A stretch of DNA of 64,000 bases from an uncultured Prevotella sp. (GCA_905233165.1 CAJODL010000001.1:310001-374000), one strand, 5' to 3'. Counted from the stretch's first letter, positions 39,565 through 49,693 are shown. Notes: generated by a model from the sequence alone, not told the origin. Program-made: numbers and translations.

Positions 39565-41409
39565 ATGGCAGAAACATTAGAATTCAAAGAACTCGACAAC
39601 GTCGTTGTTCGATTCTCAGGTGATTCTGGCGATGGCATGCAGCTGGCCGGAAACATCTTCTCAACAGTATCAGCCACAGTAGGTAACAGCATCTCTACTT
39701 TTCCTGATTATCCTGCAGACATCCGCGCTCCGCAAGGTTCGCTGACTGGTGTGTCAGGATTCCAGGTGCATATTGGTGCTGATGTGGTTTATACTCCTGG
39801 TGACCAATGCGATGTGCTGGTAGCAATGAATGCTGCAGCCTTGAAGACACAGTACAGATATGCAAAGCCTGGAGCAACTATCATCATTGATACTGACTCC
39901 TTCGGTCAGACAGACCTTGATAAGGCACAGTTTAAGACCACTGACTATCTCGGTGAGATGGGCATAGATCCAGATCGTGTCATCGCTTGTCCTATCACAA
40001 CAATGGTGAAAGATGCTCTTGCTGACTCAGGTATGGACAACAAGGCTATGCTGAAGTGTAGGAATATGTTTGCATTGGGTCTTGTTTGCTGGCTCTTCAG
40101 CCGCGACCTCAATCTTGTTGCTAATTTCCTGCGTGAGAAGTTTGCTAAGAAGCCTGCTATTGCTGAGGCTAACATCAAGGTGATACAGGTAGGTTATGAC
40201 TATGGTCACAATACACATTCGTCTGCTGCCAATGTATATCGCATAGAATCTAAGCACAAGGTGCCTGGACGCTATATGGACATAACAGGTAACAAGGCTA
40301 CAGCTTATGGATTCATCGCAGCAGCTGAGAAGGCTGGCTTGAAGCTGTATCTTGGTTCTTATCCTATCACTCCTGCTACAGATGTGCTTCACGAACTCTC
40401 AAAGCATAAGAGTCTTGGTGTTACAACTGTTCAGTGTGAGGATGAGATAGCTGGTTGTGCAAGCTCGTTAGGTGCTGCATTTGGTGGCGCTCTGGCTGTT
40501 ACAAGTACTTCCGGCCCTGGTATCTGCCTGAAGTCTGAGGCTATGAACCTTGCTGTTATCATGGAGTTGCCACTCGTTGTTCTCGATGTACAGCGTGGTG
40601 GTCCTGCAACAGGACTTCCAACAAAGTCTGAGCAGACAGATCTCCTGCAGGTTCTCTTCGGAAGAAATGGTGAGTCACCAATGCCTGTTATTGCTGCCCT
40701 CTCACCAGTTGACTGCTTTGATGCAGCATATGATGCAGCAAAGATGGCTTTGGAGCACATGACTCCTGTCGTTCTCCTGACGGATGCATTTATAGCAAAC
40801 GGTTCTGGAGCATTCAAACTGCCTGATCTTGACAAGATGGCTCCTATTAATCCTCCTTATGTACCAGAAGAGTTGAAGGGTACTTGGACTCCTTACATGA
40901 GAGCTGAGAACGGAACCCGTTACTGGGCTGTTCCTGGACGTGAGGGATTCCAGCATATCCTCGGTGGATTGGAGAAAGACGACAAGACTGGTGCTATCTC
41001 TACCGCTCCAGAGAATCATGACCTGATGACTCGTAAGCGTCAGGCTAAGATTGACAATATCGAAGTGCCAGACCTTCAGGTAGTGGGTGATGCAGACGAT
41101 GCTGACCTGCTGATTGTAGGCTTCGGCTCTACATACGGACATCTGCATGCTGCTATGGACGAGATGCGCAAGCAGGGAAAGAAGGTTGCCCTCGCTCAGT
41201 TCCGCTATATCAACCCTCTGCCAAAGAATACTGCTGAGGTGCTCAAGAAGTACAAGAAGGTAGTTGTGGCAGAGCAGAATATGGGACAGCTGGCAGCATA
41301 CCTGCGTATGAAGGTCGATGGATTCGTACCAGCACAGTTCAATCAGGTTAAGGGACAGCCTTTCGTAGTAAACGAATTGGTTGAGGCATTTAATGCATTA
41401 ATAAAGTAA
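39565..41409 (+). CDS. korA: 2-oxoacid:ferredoxin oxidoreductase, fused gamma-alpha subunit (2-oxoglutarate type)
   Basis: 614 aa. The N-terminal gamma-type domain (about 1-190; RFSGDSGDGMQLAGNIF) precedes the alpha pyrimidine-binding part (about 225-614; YPITPATDVLHELSKHK, then TSTSGPGICLKSEA). Together with KorB it oxidatively decarboxylates 2-oxoglutarate to succinyl-CoA and reduces ferredoxin, a step typical of anaerobic Bacteroidales. 2-Oxoglutarate rather than another oxoacid is inferred from the fused two-gene layout. It lies 14 bases after the DUF4861 pseudogene with no promoter seen between, and 17 bases before korB. Confidence 0.92.
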   Translation: MAETLEFKELDNVVVRFSGDSGDGMQLAGNIFSTVSATVGNSISTFPDYPADIRAPQGSLTGVSGFQVHIGADVVYTPGDQCDVLVAMNAAALKTQYRYAKPGATIIIDTDSFGQTDLDKAQFKTTDYLGEMGIDPDRVIACPITTMVKDALADSGMDNKAMLKCRNMFALGLVCWLFSRDLNLVANFLREKFAKKPAIAEANIKVIQVGYDYGHNTHSSAANVYRIESKHKVPGRYMDITGNKATAYGFIAAAEKAGLKLYLGSYPITPATDVLHELSKHKSLGVTTVQCEDEIAGCASSLGAAFGGALAVTSTSGPGICLKSEAMNLAVIMELPLVVLDVQRGGPATGLPTKSEQTDLLQVLFGRNGESPMPVIAALSPVDCFDAAYDAAKMALEHMTPVVLLTDAFIANGSGAFKLPDLDKMAPINPPYVPEELKGTWTPYMRAENGTRYWAVPGREGFQHILGGLEKDDKTGAISTAPENHDLMTRKRQAKIDNIEVPDLQVVGDADDADLLIVGFGSTYGHLHAAMDEMRKQGKKVALAQFRYINPLPKNTAEVLKKYKKVVVAEQNMGQLAAYLRMKVDGFVPAQFNQVKGQPFVVNELVEAFNALIK

Positions 41410-41426
41410 AAAGAAAGGAACAAGAT

Positions 41427-42446
41427 ATGGAATTCACAGCTCAAGATTATAAGAAAGGTCAGCCACGCTGGTGTCCTGGATGTGGTGACCACTTTTTCCT
41501 CGCATCCCTTCATAAGGCTTGCGCAGAGATTGGCGTCGCTCCTTGGAATACTGCCGTAATCTCTGGTATAGGCTGTTCTTCCCGTTTGCCACACTATATG
41601 GCAACATACGGAATGAATACTATTCATGGACGTGCCGCTGCTATTGCTACAGGATGCAAAATAGCTAATCCTGACCTTACAGTATGGCAGATATCAGGAG
41701 ATGGTGACGGACTCGCTATTGGCGGTAACCACTTCATTCATGCCAACAGACGTAATATCAATCTTAATATGATTCTTCTGAACAACCGTATCTATGGTCT
41801 TACGAAGGGTCAGTATTCTCCTACATCACCACGTGGATTTGTCTCTAAGTCAAGTCCTTATGGTACAGTAGAAGATCCTTTCCGCCCAGCAGAGCTTTGC
41901 TTTGGCGCTCGCGGACACTTCTTCGCCCGTACTGTGGCAACAGATGGTGCTCATACTGTTGAGGTCCTGAAGGCTGCTAATGCACACAAGGGTGCCAGCG
42001 TAACAGAGGTGTTGCAGAACTGTGTCATCTTCAATGATGGTACACATGCTGCTGTATATAACAAGGCTGGTCGTGCAGAGAATGCTATCTACGTAGAACA
42101 TGGTAAGCCTCTCGTTTTCGGAGCAGAGAATGAATACGGCCTCGTTCAGGAAGGCTTTGGCGTGAAGAAGGTAAAGCTTGGCGATGAGAAGCCGGGTGGG
42201 GGAGTATGGACAATAGATGACGTCCTCGTTCACGATGCTCATTGTGAAGATAATACCTTGCAACTGAAGCTTGCCCTCATGGGTAATGGCGACGGAATGC
42301 CTGTAGCATTAGGCGTTATCAGAGACGTTGATGCTCCTACATACGACGACTCAGTAGCTGCCCAGATAGAAGAGGTTAAGGCTGCTAAGAAATATCACAA
42401 CTTCGCAGAACTGCTGGAGATAAATGATATTTGGACAGTAGAGTAA
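41427..42446 (+). CDS. korB: 2-oxoacid:ferredoxin oxidoreductase beta subunit (2-oxoglutarate type)
   Basis: 339 aa. WCPGCGDHFF (15-24) supplies two Cys of the iron-sulfur site, and the thiamine diphosphate motif starts GDGDGLAIGGNHF and closes with LLNN. C-terminal segments match KorB of Bacteroidales. It is the catalytic partner of KorA. A weak Shine-Dalgarno-like AAGGAAC lies upstream. A strong bidirectional terminator follows at 42492-42523. Confidence 0.94.
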   Translation: MEFTAQDYKKGQPRWCPGCGDHFFLASLHKACAEIGVAPWNTAVISGIGCSSRLPHYMATYGMNTIHGRAAAIATGCKIANPDLTVWQISGDGDGLAIGGNHFIHANRRNINLNMILLNNRIYGLTKGQYSPTSPRGFVSKSSPYGTVEDPFRPAELCFGARGHFFARTVATDGAHTVEVLKAANAHKGASVTEVLQNCVIFNDGTHAAVYNKAGRAENAIYVEHGKPLVFGAENEYGLVQEGFGVKKVKLGDEKPGGGVWTIDDVLVHDAHCEDNTLQLKLALMGNGDGMPVALGVIRDVDAPTYDDSVAAQIEEVKAAKKYHNFAELLEINDIWTVE

Positions 42447-42491
42447 AAGGAATTAGTAACGCTCCGCTATCGAAGTTTAGCGCATAAAAAG

Positions 42492-42523
42492 GAAATTGCC
42501 CAGCCAAAAGGTTGGGCAATTTC
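42492..42523. terminator. Bidirectional terminator between korB and the FadL-type gene
   Basis: GAAATTGCCCAGCC (42492-42505) pairs with GGTTGGGCAATTTC (42510-42523), loop AAAA. The minus-strand side is followed by CTTTTTATG, the plus side by TGTATTCCTTATG, so it serves the convergent minus-strand gene best. Confidence 0.88.
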
Positions 42524-42559
42524 TGTATTCCTTATGTATATAAATAAGGAGAAAGGTCT

Positions 42560-44044
42560 TTAGAACTTATAATCTAATCCGACACCAATTACATGATTAG
42601 TACGGCTATATGTCTTGTCAGCAGTATAAGGAGTGCCGTAAGCGTTGTTGAGATGCTTCTTGTAGTCGCTGTAGAGAGAGCAGAAATAGCTTGCATTAAG
42701 TCGCATCTTCTCGTTGATGTTCCAAGCACCACCCAAGCCTAATGACCAACTGTCGCAAGCGAAAGAGGTGTTCTGCTGATAGTCATCAGTAAGTCCATAG
42801 TCAGTACGCTGGCCGCCACAGCTGATAGTAAACTTCTTATTGATGTCATACTCTACTCCTGCAAGAACCTCGTATGTGCCGTGAGAAAGTTTCTCCTGAC
42901 GCTTGCCACCCATCTTGGCATTCTTGTCATCGAAGAAATGGAACTCTATAGCAGCACGAAGACGTGGGGTGAATTCGTAGCCTACTGCTGCAACGAAGAG
43001 AGAAGGCATGTCATAGCGCGTCTTTTCATTAGGCAGATAGTCCGCAACCTTTCCGGCCATATCGCCAAGTTGATTAGGGTCTGAAAGAGCCGTTATGACG
43101 GCAGCATTACCAAATTGTTCCGCCATCGCTTTTACATCGGTAACGTTATATCCGCTTGCACCTGTTATACCTATGGTAAGAAGGCGGGTGTCGTTGTCAG
43201 TATTTATTTTTGTGCGGAACTCATAACGCATAGCAACTGTCCATTTGTTTTTGTGGAAGTCAATACTGATAATCGGAGCAAAACCCCATCCGCGTTGTAC
43301 GCAGTTAAGTTGGAGGTCCATCAGAGGATTTGTGCCCACCATCGAAGCAATATTCTGACCTGGCAGTGCAGTAACGTGTCCCTTGTAGTAACCATCATAA
43401 TAATTAGCACGGAAACCTACTGCAGCTGAGAGGAAATCCAGAATTTTATAGGTGAAGTTTACCTGGCCGCCATAGATATATTGTTTACCCTTCATAGAAG
43501 AGTCAAGGGTGAAATCGCGAGCGAGTGCATCAGCTTTGGCTGCATAGGGAGTGGCTGCTATTTTTTGAAAGAGAGATGAATATATCTTTGCAGTAACAGG
43601 AACGTTGAACATAGGAACACCTTCGTCATATTCTACGAAACCACCGCTACCAACAATGCCTATCATAGCAGATACAGCCCAACGATCTTTCTTGTATGAG
43701 GCAAACAGAGCAGGTACAATGGGGGCAGAAGCTTCGCCATTATACTTCTTGTGGAAAGTCTCACCAGGATTTCCAGCTAAAGGGTTTGCAAGGAAGTTGT
43801 CAATATTAATCTCGACATCTCGATTCTGCCAAGGTTTTTGGAAGTTAATAGAAAGTTGCCATCCTTCGTGGCCCCATGCGAGACCTGCAGGGTTAGAGTA
43901 GGCGGCATCGATTTCTGTTGTTGCACCACGTGCAAACATACGGTCAAAAGCAATGTGATAGTTTGTGTTGGTCATCAGACCTCCTGCGCTTGCAATACTT
44001 GTGAAGCCAAGTAAAGCAACAATCATTGTGCAGAGTCTTTTCAT
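42560..44044 (-). CDS. Outer membrane transport protein, OmpP1/FadL/TodX family
   Basis: 494 aa with a signal peptide (1-20, SIASA before GGLM). The N-terminal plug-like stretch (GATTEIDAAYSNPAGLAW) and repeated amphipathic beta strands to a C-terminal aromatic residue (GLDYKF) fit FadL-type 14-strand barrels, which pass hydrophobic compounds such as fatty acids across the outer membrane. Only 43 bases separate it from the upstream FlaA1-like gene and no promoter is visible there, so they may share a transcript. A link to the acyl ligase fusion at 22511 (fatty-acid uptake and activation) is possible but the genes are far apart. Confidence 0.88.
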   Translation of the reverse strand: MKRLCTMIVALLGFTSIASAGGLMTNTNYHIAFDRMFARGATTEIDAAYSNPAGLAWGHEGWQLSINFQKPWQNRDVEINIDNFLANPLAGNPGETFHKKYNGEASAPIVPALFASYKKDRWAVSAMIGIVGSGGFVEYDEGVPMFNVPVTAKIYSSLFQKIAATPYAAKADALARDFTLDSSMKGKQYIYGGQVNFTYKILDFLSAAVGFRANYYDGYYKGHVTALPGQNIASMVGTNPLMDLQLNCVQRGWGFAPIISIDFHKNKWTVAMRYEFRTKINTDNDTRLLTIGITGASGYNVTDVKAMAEQFGNAAVITALSDPNQLGDMAGKVADYLPNEKTRYDMPSLFVAAVGYEFTPRLRAAIEFHFFDDKNAKMGGKRQEKLSHGTYEVLAGVEYDINKKFTISCGGQRTDYGLTDDYQQNTSFACDSWSLGLGGAWNINEKMRLNASYFCSLYSDYKKHLNNAYGTPYTADKTYSRTNHVIGVGLDYKF

Positions 44045-44087
44045 AATTGTTTGTGTTTATTGATAACAAAATAAAAATGTACAAGGC

Positions 44088-46004
44088 CTAATCCAAGACC
44101 TCGTACTTACTATGTTGGCTCTTGTATTCCGGCACTATTTCCTTCATCTTCTTCACGATAGCCATATCGTCATATTCAAGTGCAAGTTTGAAAAGAGATT
44201 CTTCGTTGGCCAGAGCCTGCTCGTATGGATATTCACGTACCTTTGCTATCTTAATCTTTGGATGTATTGTCGGAATGGTTTGCTCCTGATCATTAAGTAG
44301 TTCTTCGTATAGTTTTTCTCCATCGCGCAATCCTGTGAACTTTATTTCCACATCCTTTGCACCAGAAAGGTCAATCATACGTTGTGCAAGGTCTGCTATG
44401 CGCACTGGCTTACCCATATCGAATATGTATATCTCGCCACCTTTTCCCATAGTTCCTGCTTCAAGCACGAGTTGGCAGGCCTCTGGTATGAGCATGAAGT
44501 ATCGTATGATGTCTGGGTGGGTTACTGTTAGTGGACCTCCATTCTGAAGTTGTTTACGGAAAAGTGGTATCACAGAGCCGTTTGACCCCAAGACATTACC
44601 AAAACGGGTTGTAATGAATTGGGTACCATTCTGATGTGCATTGAGAGCCTGGCAGTAGATTTCGCAGATACGTTTGCTACATCCCATTACGTTTGTAGGA
44701 TTAACAGCCTTGTCTGTGGATATCATGACAAACTTCTTTGTGCCATATTTTACTGCGAGGTCTGCTATCACTCGTGTACCATATACGTTATTGGTAATAG
44801 CAACACCTGGATTGTTCTCCATCATTGGCACATGTTTGTATGCTGCTGCATGGAAGACATATTCAGGCTTGTATTGTGAGAAAATGCTTTCCATGAGTAT
44901 AGGGGCAGATATTGAACCCACTATTGTTTCGCATGGAATGTCTGGATACTTATTGGACATATAGAGGCGAATGTCGTGCATAGGAGTTTCTGCCTGATCA
45001 ATAAGAACGAGATGTGAAGGTTTGAACTTTGCTACCTGATGCACCATCTCACTACCAATAGATCCTGCTGCTCCTGTGATAAGTACGCTCTTCCCTTGAA
45101 GCATTTCACCAATAGCCTTGATATCAATCTCTATCTTGTCGCGAGGCAGAAGATCTTCTACATCAACATCCTTGATTTGTTCTTGCAGGATAGGTTTCTT
45201 TGGATCCCATTCTTCCGCAGAGTTCATCATAAGAATCTTGATGTGTGCCTTGATGAGCTTGTTTATCAGGTCCTCCTGCTCACGGAAATAATCAACCTGG
45301 ATTGGACTGACAATCAAGGTGTTAATTTTTGCATCGCGAAGATGTTGTATAATGTGAGGACCTGCTCGGCGAACCTTTGTTCCCATAAGGTATTTACTCT
45401 TCAAAGAGCCGTCAGGGCTTATGAATCCAGCAACTTCGTATTTAGAATGAGGATTTTTCAGAATACTCTGTGCGATGGATATACCACCTTCCTGAACACC
45501 ATAAATGACAACGCGAGTGCGTCGGTTTGTCACCTGAACTACCTCATAAAGATACTTTATAAGAATTCGCAGTGCCCACTGTCCCAGAGCAGCCAGCAGG
45601 AACATTTTGAAGAATGTCAGGCGAGTGGCATGCGCAATGATTGAGCCTTCTGGCATAAATTCTCTAACAATGAGAACTAGAATAAAGCCGATAGTTAAAG
45701 CTACAGCCTGTCTCACGAGGTCAATGGTGCTACTATAGCGTATGATGCCAGAGTAGGTATGCATTGCTCTCATTCCAATAAGGAAGAATGGGAGGGTAAA
45801 TATCCAGGTGCGTAGGTAGTGCCAGAAATTGCTTGCCAATTTATCGCCACCAACTTCAAAGTATGAAGCCAATAGACCTGCAAACACAATAATTGCACAA
45901 TCTATGATGAGTACACACCAATATGGGAGTGTCTTCTTGGAAAAATACCAAGAGAAGAACTTGCGGATAGTCTTATATTGTAGGATGTTAAGGAAGTCTT
46001 TCAT
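44088..46004 (-). CDS. Membrane nucleotide-sugar dehydratase/epimerase, FlaA1/CapD (PglF-like) family
   Basis: 638 aa from ATG 46004 (MKDFLNILQYKTIRKFFSW); an ATG at 46058 would lie in the promoter. Four N-terminal membrane helices (about 25-160), a CoA-binding-like Rossmann domain (about 165-290) and a C-terminal SDR domain with GAAGSIGSE and STDKAVNPTNVMGCSK. The family makes UDP-4-keto-6-deoxy sugars or C5 epimers for capsule, O-antigen or glycoprotein glycans. Which sugar cannot be read; no glycosyltransferase genes lie next to it. It has its own promoter. Confidence 0.92.
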   Translation of the reverse strand: MKDFLNILQYKTIRKFFSWYFSKKTLPYWCVLIIDCAIIVFAGLLASYFEVGGDKLASNFWHYLRTWIFTLPFFLIGMRAMHTYSGIIRYSSTIDLVRQAVALTIGFILVLIVREFMPEGSIIAHATRLTFFKMFLLAALGQWALRILIKYLYEVVQVTNRRTRVVIYGVQEGGISIAQSILKNPHSKYEVAGFISPDGSLKSKYLMGTKVRRAGPHIIQHLRDAKINTLIVSPIQVDYFREQEDLINKLIKAHIKILMMNSAEEWDPKKPILQEQIKDVDVEDLLPRDKIEIDIKAIGEMLQGKSVLITGAAGSIGSEMVHQVAKFKPSHLVLIDQAETPMHDIRLYMSNKYPDIPCETIVGSISAPILMESIFSQYKPEYVFHAAAYKHVPMMENNPGVAITNNVYGTRVIADLAVKYGTKKFVMISTDKAVNPTNVMGCSKRICEIYCQALNAHQNGTQFITTRFGNVLGSNGSVIPLFRKQLQNGGPLTVTHPDIIRYFMLIPEACQLVLEAGTMGKGGEIYIFDMGKPVRIADLAQRMIDLSGAKDVEIKFTGLRDGEKLYEELLNDQEQTIPTIHPKIKIAKVREYPYEQALANEESLFKLALEYDDMAIVKKMKEIVPEYKSQHSKYEVLD

Positions 46005-46028
46005 GCTATTTATGTAAAGATCCAGTCG

Positions 46029-46059
46029 CAAAAGTAATAATTTTTTATCATTCTGCAAA
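46029..46059 (-). promoter_or_regulatory. Promoter of the FlaA1/CapD-like gene
   Basis: Minus strand TTTG (46059-46056), 19 bases, TACTTTTG (46036-46029), a match to TAnnTTTG. Leader about 20 bases. Confidence 0.75.
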
Positions 46060-46353
46060 AAAAATATAAATTTTTTGTTATTAAAATGTCAAATGCTGCT
46101 GTTTTGTGTAAAATTGTTCACTGCTTTTTGCGAAATGTGCTTTCTTTTTCCTGTATTTCTTTTTCTTTTCGATGGAAAAAAATTTCTCTCGAACTGGAGA
46201 AATAATTTTCCCAAAGCTGGGAACAAAATTGTTATGCCTTTAAAACTCTGTTTAGTAATGCTTAGAAAGCAAAACATTACACATAAAAAATGTATACAGA
46301 CGTTAAATAAACTAAAAATTGGTATTGCCGAGAGAAATATTGTTGTGTTTTAT
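46060..46353. other. Gene-free AT-rich spacer between divergent flaA1-like and str-operon promoters
   Basis: No gene that I trust. Two adjacent hairpins stand out: TTTCTC (46183-46188) with GAGAAA (46197-46202), and TTCCCA (46208-46213) with TGGGAA (46218-46223). They lie upstream of both promoters, so they are not part of either leader. Confidence 0.7.
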
Positions 46354-46384
46354 TTTGTCATGTTATATATAATTTGTACCTTTG
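46354..46384 (+). promoter_or_regulatory. Promoter of the str operon (rpsL-rpsG-fusA)
   Basis: TTTG (46354-46357), 19 bases, TACCTTTG (46377-46384). The leader of about 150 bases to the rpsL ATG is unusually long and can fold, for example AGCAT-CGCTT-ATGCT at 46475-46489. Confidence 0.82.
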
Positions 46385-46539
46385 CAGCCGCAAATTTATG
46401 GCCTCTACCCGACATATACCGCTAGGTAAGCCGTGAATTAGCCGGTGCGACCTTGGAAAAAAAGCTCCTCGGTTAGCATCGCTTATGCTGTCGGTAATAA
46501 TTAATATATAAATAAGTATAAACAAAAAAATTAAAAAAA

Positions 46540-46923
46540 ATGCCTACAATTCAACAATTGGTAAGAAAAGGCAGGAAGGTACTTGTAGACAAGAGCAAGT
46601 CACCAGCTTTGGACTCATGTCCACAGCGTCGTGGGGTGTGCGTGCGTGTGTATACAACTACCCCTAAGAAGCCTAACTCGGCTATGCGTAAGGTAGCCCG
46701 TGTTCGTCTGACGAACACAAAAGAAGTGAACTCATACATTCCTGGAGAAGGACACAACCTGCAGGAGCACTCTATCGTGCTTGTGCGTGGTGGTCGTGTA
46801 AAAGACTTGCCAGGTGTACGTTATCACATCGTACGTGGAACACTGGATACAGCTGGTGTAGCATCACGTACACAGCGTCGCTCTAAGTACGGAGCAAAGA
46901 GACCAAAAGCTGCAAAGAAGTAA
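46540..46923 (+). CDS. rpsL: 30S ribosomal protein uS12
   Basis: 127 aa. S12 sits at the decoding centre. The streptomycin-relevant regions [17 protein letters not shown] and [13 protein letters not shown] carry the wild-type lysines (equivalent to K43 and K88 of E. coli). It is first of the str operon; a 103-base structured spacer separates it from rpsG. Confidence 0.98.
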   Translation: MPTIQQLVRKGRKVLVDKSKSPALDSCPQRRGVCVRVYTTTPKKPNSAMRKVARVRLTNTKEVNSYIPGEGHNLQEHSIVLVRGGRVKDLPGVRYHIVRGTLDTAGVASRTQRRSKYGAKRPKAAKK

Positions 46924-46956
46924 AAAAACAGTAAACGGTCTTAAAATTAGAAATCA

Positions 46957-47005
46957 GGTTGAGTAAATGACCCGTGAAGGGCATTGAAGCCAAAGTAAGA
47001 CAACC
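46957..47005 (+). promoter_or_regulatory. Structured rpsL-rpsG spacer (possible S7 site)
   Basis: GGTTG (46957-46961) can close with CAACC (47001-47005) around an inner hairpin AATG-A-CCC-GTGAA-GGG-CATT (about 46966-46985). In E. coli, S7 represses the str operon by binding this same intercistronic region; the parallel is positional. Confidence 0.4.
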
Positions 47006-47026
47006 AAGAAATTTTAAAAGCTAAAA

Positions 47027-47503
47027 ATGAGAAAAGCAAAACCAAAGAAGAGGGTGATCCTACCAGATCCCGTTTACAATGACCAGAAAGTGTCAAAGTT
47101 TGTCAACCATCTGATGTATGATGGCAAGAAGAATACCTCTTATGAGATCTTCTATGCAGCTATCAACACAGTAGGTGAAAAGATGAAGGAAGAAGAGAAG
47201 TCTGCGCTTGATATATGGAAGCAGGCTTTGGATAACGTTACTCCACACGTGGAGGTTAAGAGCCGCCGTATTGGTGGTGCTACATTCCAGGTGCCAACAG
47301 AAATTCGCCCTGACCGCAGGGAATCTATCTCTATGAAGAATCTTATCTCTTTCGCTCGTAAGCGTGGTGGTAAGGGTATGGCTGATAAACTCGCAGCGGA
47401 GATTATGGATGCATATAACAACCAGGGTGGTGCCTTCAAGCGTAAGGAAGATATGCACCGCATGGCTGAGGCTAACCGTGCTTTTGCACATTTCCGTTTT
47501 TAA
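47027..47503 (+). CDS. rpsG: 30S ribosomal protein uS7
   Basis: 158 aa, usual length. S7 nucleates folding of the 16S 3' domain (head) and contacts E-site tRNA. Basic N-terminus ([20 protein letters not shown]) and the conserved [18 protein letters not shown] stretch are present. Followed by fusA after 28 bases. Confidence 0.98.
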   Translation: MRKAKPKKRVILPDPVYNDQKVSKFVNHLMYDGKKNTSYEIFYAAINTVGEKMKEEEKSALDIWKQALDNVTPHVEVKSRRIGGATFQVPTEIRPDRRESISMKNLISFARKRGGKGMADKLAAEIMDAYNNQGGAFKRKEDMHRMAEANRAFAHFRF

Positions 47504-47531
47504 TTTAATAATGTAAATTAGTTCTACAGAA

Positions 47532-49652
47532 ATGGCAAAACACGATCTTCATTTGACAAGAAACATCGGTATCATGGCTCATATCGATGCCGGTAAGACA
47601 ACAACTTCAGAGCGTATTCTCTTCTATACAGGTAAGACTCATAAGATTGGTGAGGTGCACGAAGGTGCTGCAACAATGGACTGGATGGAGCAGGAGCAGG
47701 AGCGTGGTATCACTATTACCTCTGCTGCTACAACATGTTTCTGGAAGTATAATGACAAGCAGTATAAGATTAACCTTATCGACACTCCGGGACACGTAGA
47801 CTTTACCGCTGAGGTAGAGCGTTCTTTGCGTGTACTCGATGGCGCAGTTGCTACTTATTGTGCAGTAGGTGGCGTAGAGCCTCAGTCAGAGACTGTATGG
47901 CGCCAGGCTGATAAGTACGAAGTACCTCGTATCGGATATGTAAACAAGATGGACCGTTCTGGTGCAAACTTCTTTGATGTTGTGCAGCAGATGAAGGATG
48001 TACTGGGTGCAAATCCTGTACCTCTCTGCGTTCCAATCGGTGCAGAAGAGACTTTCAAGGGACTCGTTGACCTCGTTAAGATGAAGGCTATCCTTTGGCA
48101 TGACGAGACAATGGGTGCTGACTATGACGTAGAAGAGATTCCAGCTGACCTCGTTGACGAGTGCAACGAATGGCGTGAAAAGCTTCTCGAGTCAGCAGCT
48201 AACTTCGACGAGGCTCTCATGGAGAAGTATTTCGACGATCCTTCTACTATCACAGAAGATGAGATTATCGCTGCTATCCGTAAGGGAACACTTGCTTTGG
48301 AGTGTGTGCCTATGCTTTGTGGTTCTTCATTCAAGAACAAGGGCGTGCAGACAATGCTTGACTACGTTTGCGCATTGCTTCCTTCTCCACTGGATAACCC
48401 AGAGGTAATTGGAACAGAGCCAGGTGACGAGTCTGTAGAAGTTAAGTTCGAGGCAAAAGAAGATGCTCCAACAGCTGCTCTTGCATTCAAGATCGCTACG
48501 GACCCATACGTAGGACGTCTCGTATTCTTCCGCGTATACTCAGGTAAGATTGAGGCGGGTTCTTACGTATATAACCCACGTTCTGGTAAGAAGGAGCGTA
48601 TCAGCCGCCTCTTCCAGATGCACTCAAACAAGCAGAATCCTGTTGACGAAATCGCTGCAGGTGATATAGGTTCTGGCGTAGGTTTCAAGGATATCCGTAC
48701 AGGTGATACACTCTGTGATGAAGATCATCAGATTGTATTGGAGTCTATGACCTTCCCTGATACCGTGATTTCTATCGCAGTAGAGCCAAAGTCTCAGGCT
48801 GATATTGCAAAACTTGACAATGGTCTTGCAAAACTTGCTGAAGAAGATCCAACATTCACAGTTCGTACTGATGAGCAGAGCGGTCAGACCGTTATCAGCG
48901 GTATGGGTGAGTTGCACCTCGATATCATCATCGACCGTCTGAAGCGTGAGTTCAAGGTTGAATGTAACCAGGGTAAGCCACAGGTTAACTACAAGGAAGC
49001 AATCACCAAGGAAGTTAATCTCCGCGAGGTTTATAAGAAACAGTCTGGTGGTCGCGGTAAGTTCGCTGATATCATCGTTAACATCGGTCCTAAGGATGAA
49101 GACTATAAGGATGGCGATTTGCAGTTCATCAATGAGGTGAAGGGTGGTAATGTGCCTAAGGAATTCATTCCTGCTGTTCAGAAGGGCTTCGAAGATTGCC
49201 TCAAGAGCGGTGTCCTCGGTGGATATCCTGTAACAGGTCTGAAGGTAACACTTATCGATGGTAGTTTCCACCCAGTTGACTCTGACCAGTTGTCATTCGA
49301 ACTCGCTGCTCGCAACGCCTTCAAGAATGCATGTCCTAAGGCAGGTCCTTGCCTCATGGAGCCAATCATGAAGGTAGAGGTTGTAACACCAGAAGAGAAC
49401 ATGGGTGACGTAATCGGCGACCTCAACAAGCGTCGTGGTATGGTACAGGGTATGGAAGATGCTCGCTCAGGTGCTAAGGTCGTTAAGGCTATGGTTCCAC
49501 TGGCTGAGATGTTCGGATATGTAACAGCATTGCGTACCATTACATCAGGTCGTGCTACTTCTTCTATGGAATATGACCACCATGAGCCAGTATCTAGCTC
49601 TATCGCCAAGACAATCTTGGAAGAGAACGGCGGTCGCGCTGATTTGGTATAA
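47532..49652 (+). CDS. fusA: Elongation factor G
   Basis: 706 aa. G1 [16 protein letters not shown]2 [14 protein letters not shown]3 DTPGH and G4 NKMD are all intact, and domains II-V follow at standard length, with the domain IV loop. EF-G drives translocation. The location in the str operon and the complete GTPase motifs mark this as the canonical EF-G and not one of the divergent EF-G2 copies found in Bacteroidota. A hairpin separates it from rpsJ. Confidence 0.99.
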   Translation: MAKHDLHLTRNIGIMAHIDAGKTTTSERILFYTGKTHKIGEVHEGAATMDWMEQEQERGITITSAATTCFWKYNDKQYKINLIDTPGHVDFTAEVERSLRVLDGAVATYCAVGGVEPQSETVWRQADKYEVPRIGYVNKMDRSGANFFDVVQQMKDVLGANPVPLCVPIGAEETFKGLVDLVKMKAILWHDETMGADYDVEEIPADLVDECNEWREKLLESAANFDEALMEKYFDDPSTITEDEIIAAIRKGTLALECVPMLCGSSFKNKGVQTMLDYVCALLPSPLDNPEVIGTEPGDESVEVKFEAKEDAPTAALAFKIATDPYVGRLVFFRVYSGKIEAGSYVYNPRSGKKERISRLFQMHSNKQNPVDEIAAGDIGSGVGFKDIRTGDTLCDEDHQIVLESMTFPDTVISIAVEPKSQADIAKLDNGLAKLAEEDPTFTVRTDEQSGQTVISGMGELHLDIIIDRLKREFKVECNQGKPQVNYKEAITKEVNLREVYKKQSGGRGKFADIIVNIGPKDEDYKDGDLQFINEVKGGNVPKEFIPAVQKGFEDCLKSGVLGGYPVTGLKVTLIDGSFHPVDSDQLSFELAARNAFKNACPKAGPCLMEPIMKVEVVTPEENMGDVIGDLNKRRGMVQGMEDARSGAKVVKAMVPLAEMFGYVTALRTITSGRATSSMEYDHHEPVSSSIAKTILEENGGRADLV

Positions 49653-49659
49653 ATTAAAG

Positions 49660-49693
49660 AGTACCCGTGAGCAAATGACTCTTTACGGGTACT
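49660..49693 (+). promoter_or_regulatory. Hairpin between fusA and rpsJ (S10 leader or attenuator)
   Basis: AGTACCCGT (49660-49668) with ACGGGTACT (49685-49693), a perfect 9-bp stem, with an inner GAG/CTC pair. No T-run follows directly. In other bacteria the S10 leader is the site of L4-mediated control. Confidence 0.55.

Noticed and set aside
46075..46425. 116-codon hydrophobic plus-strand frame before rpsL
   Set aside because: It runs through both hairpins and the rpsL promoter and ends in the leader; composition is that of AT-rich spacer.
48624..49271. 215-codon minus-strand frame inside fusA
   Set aside because: Antisense to fusA, no family match, explained by codon bias.
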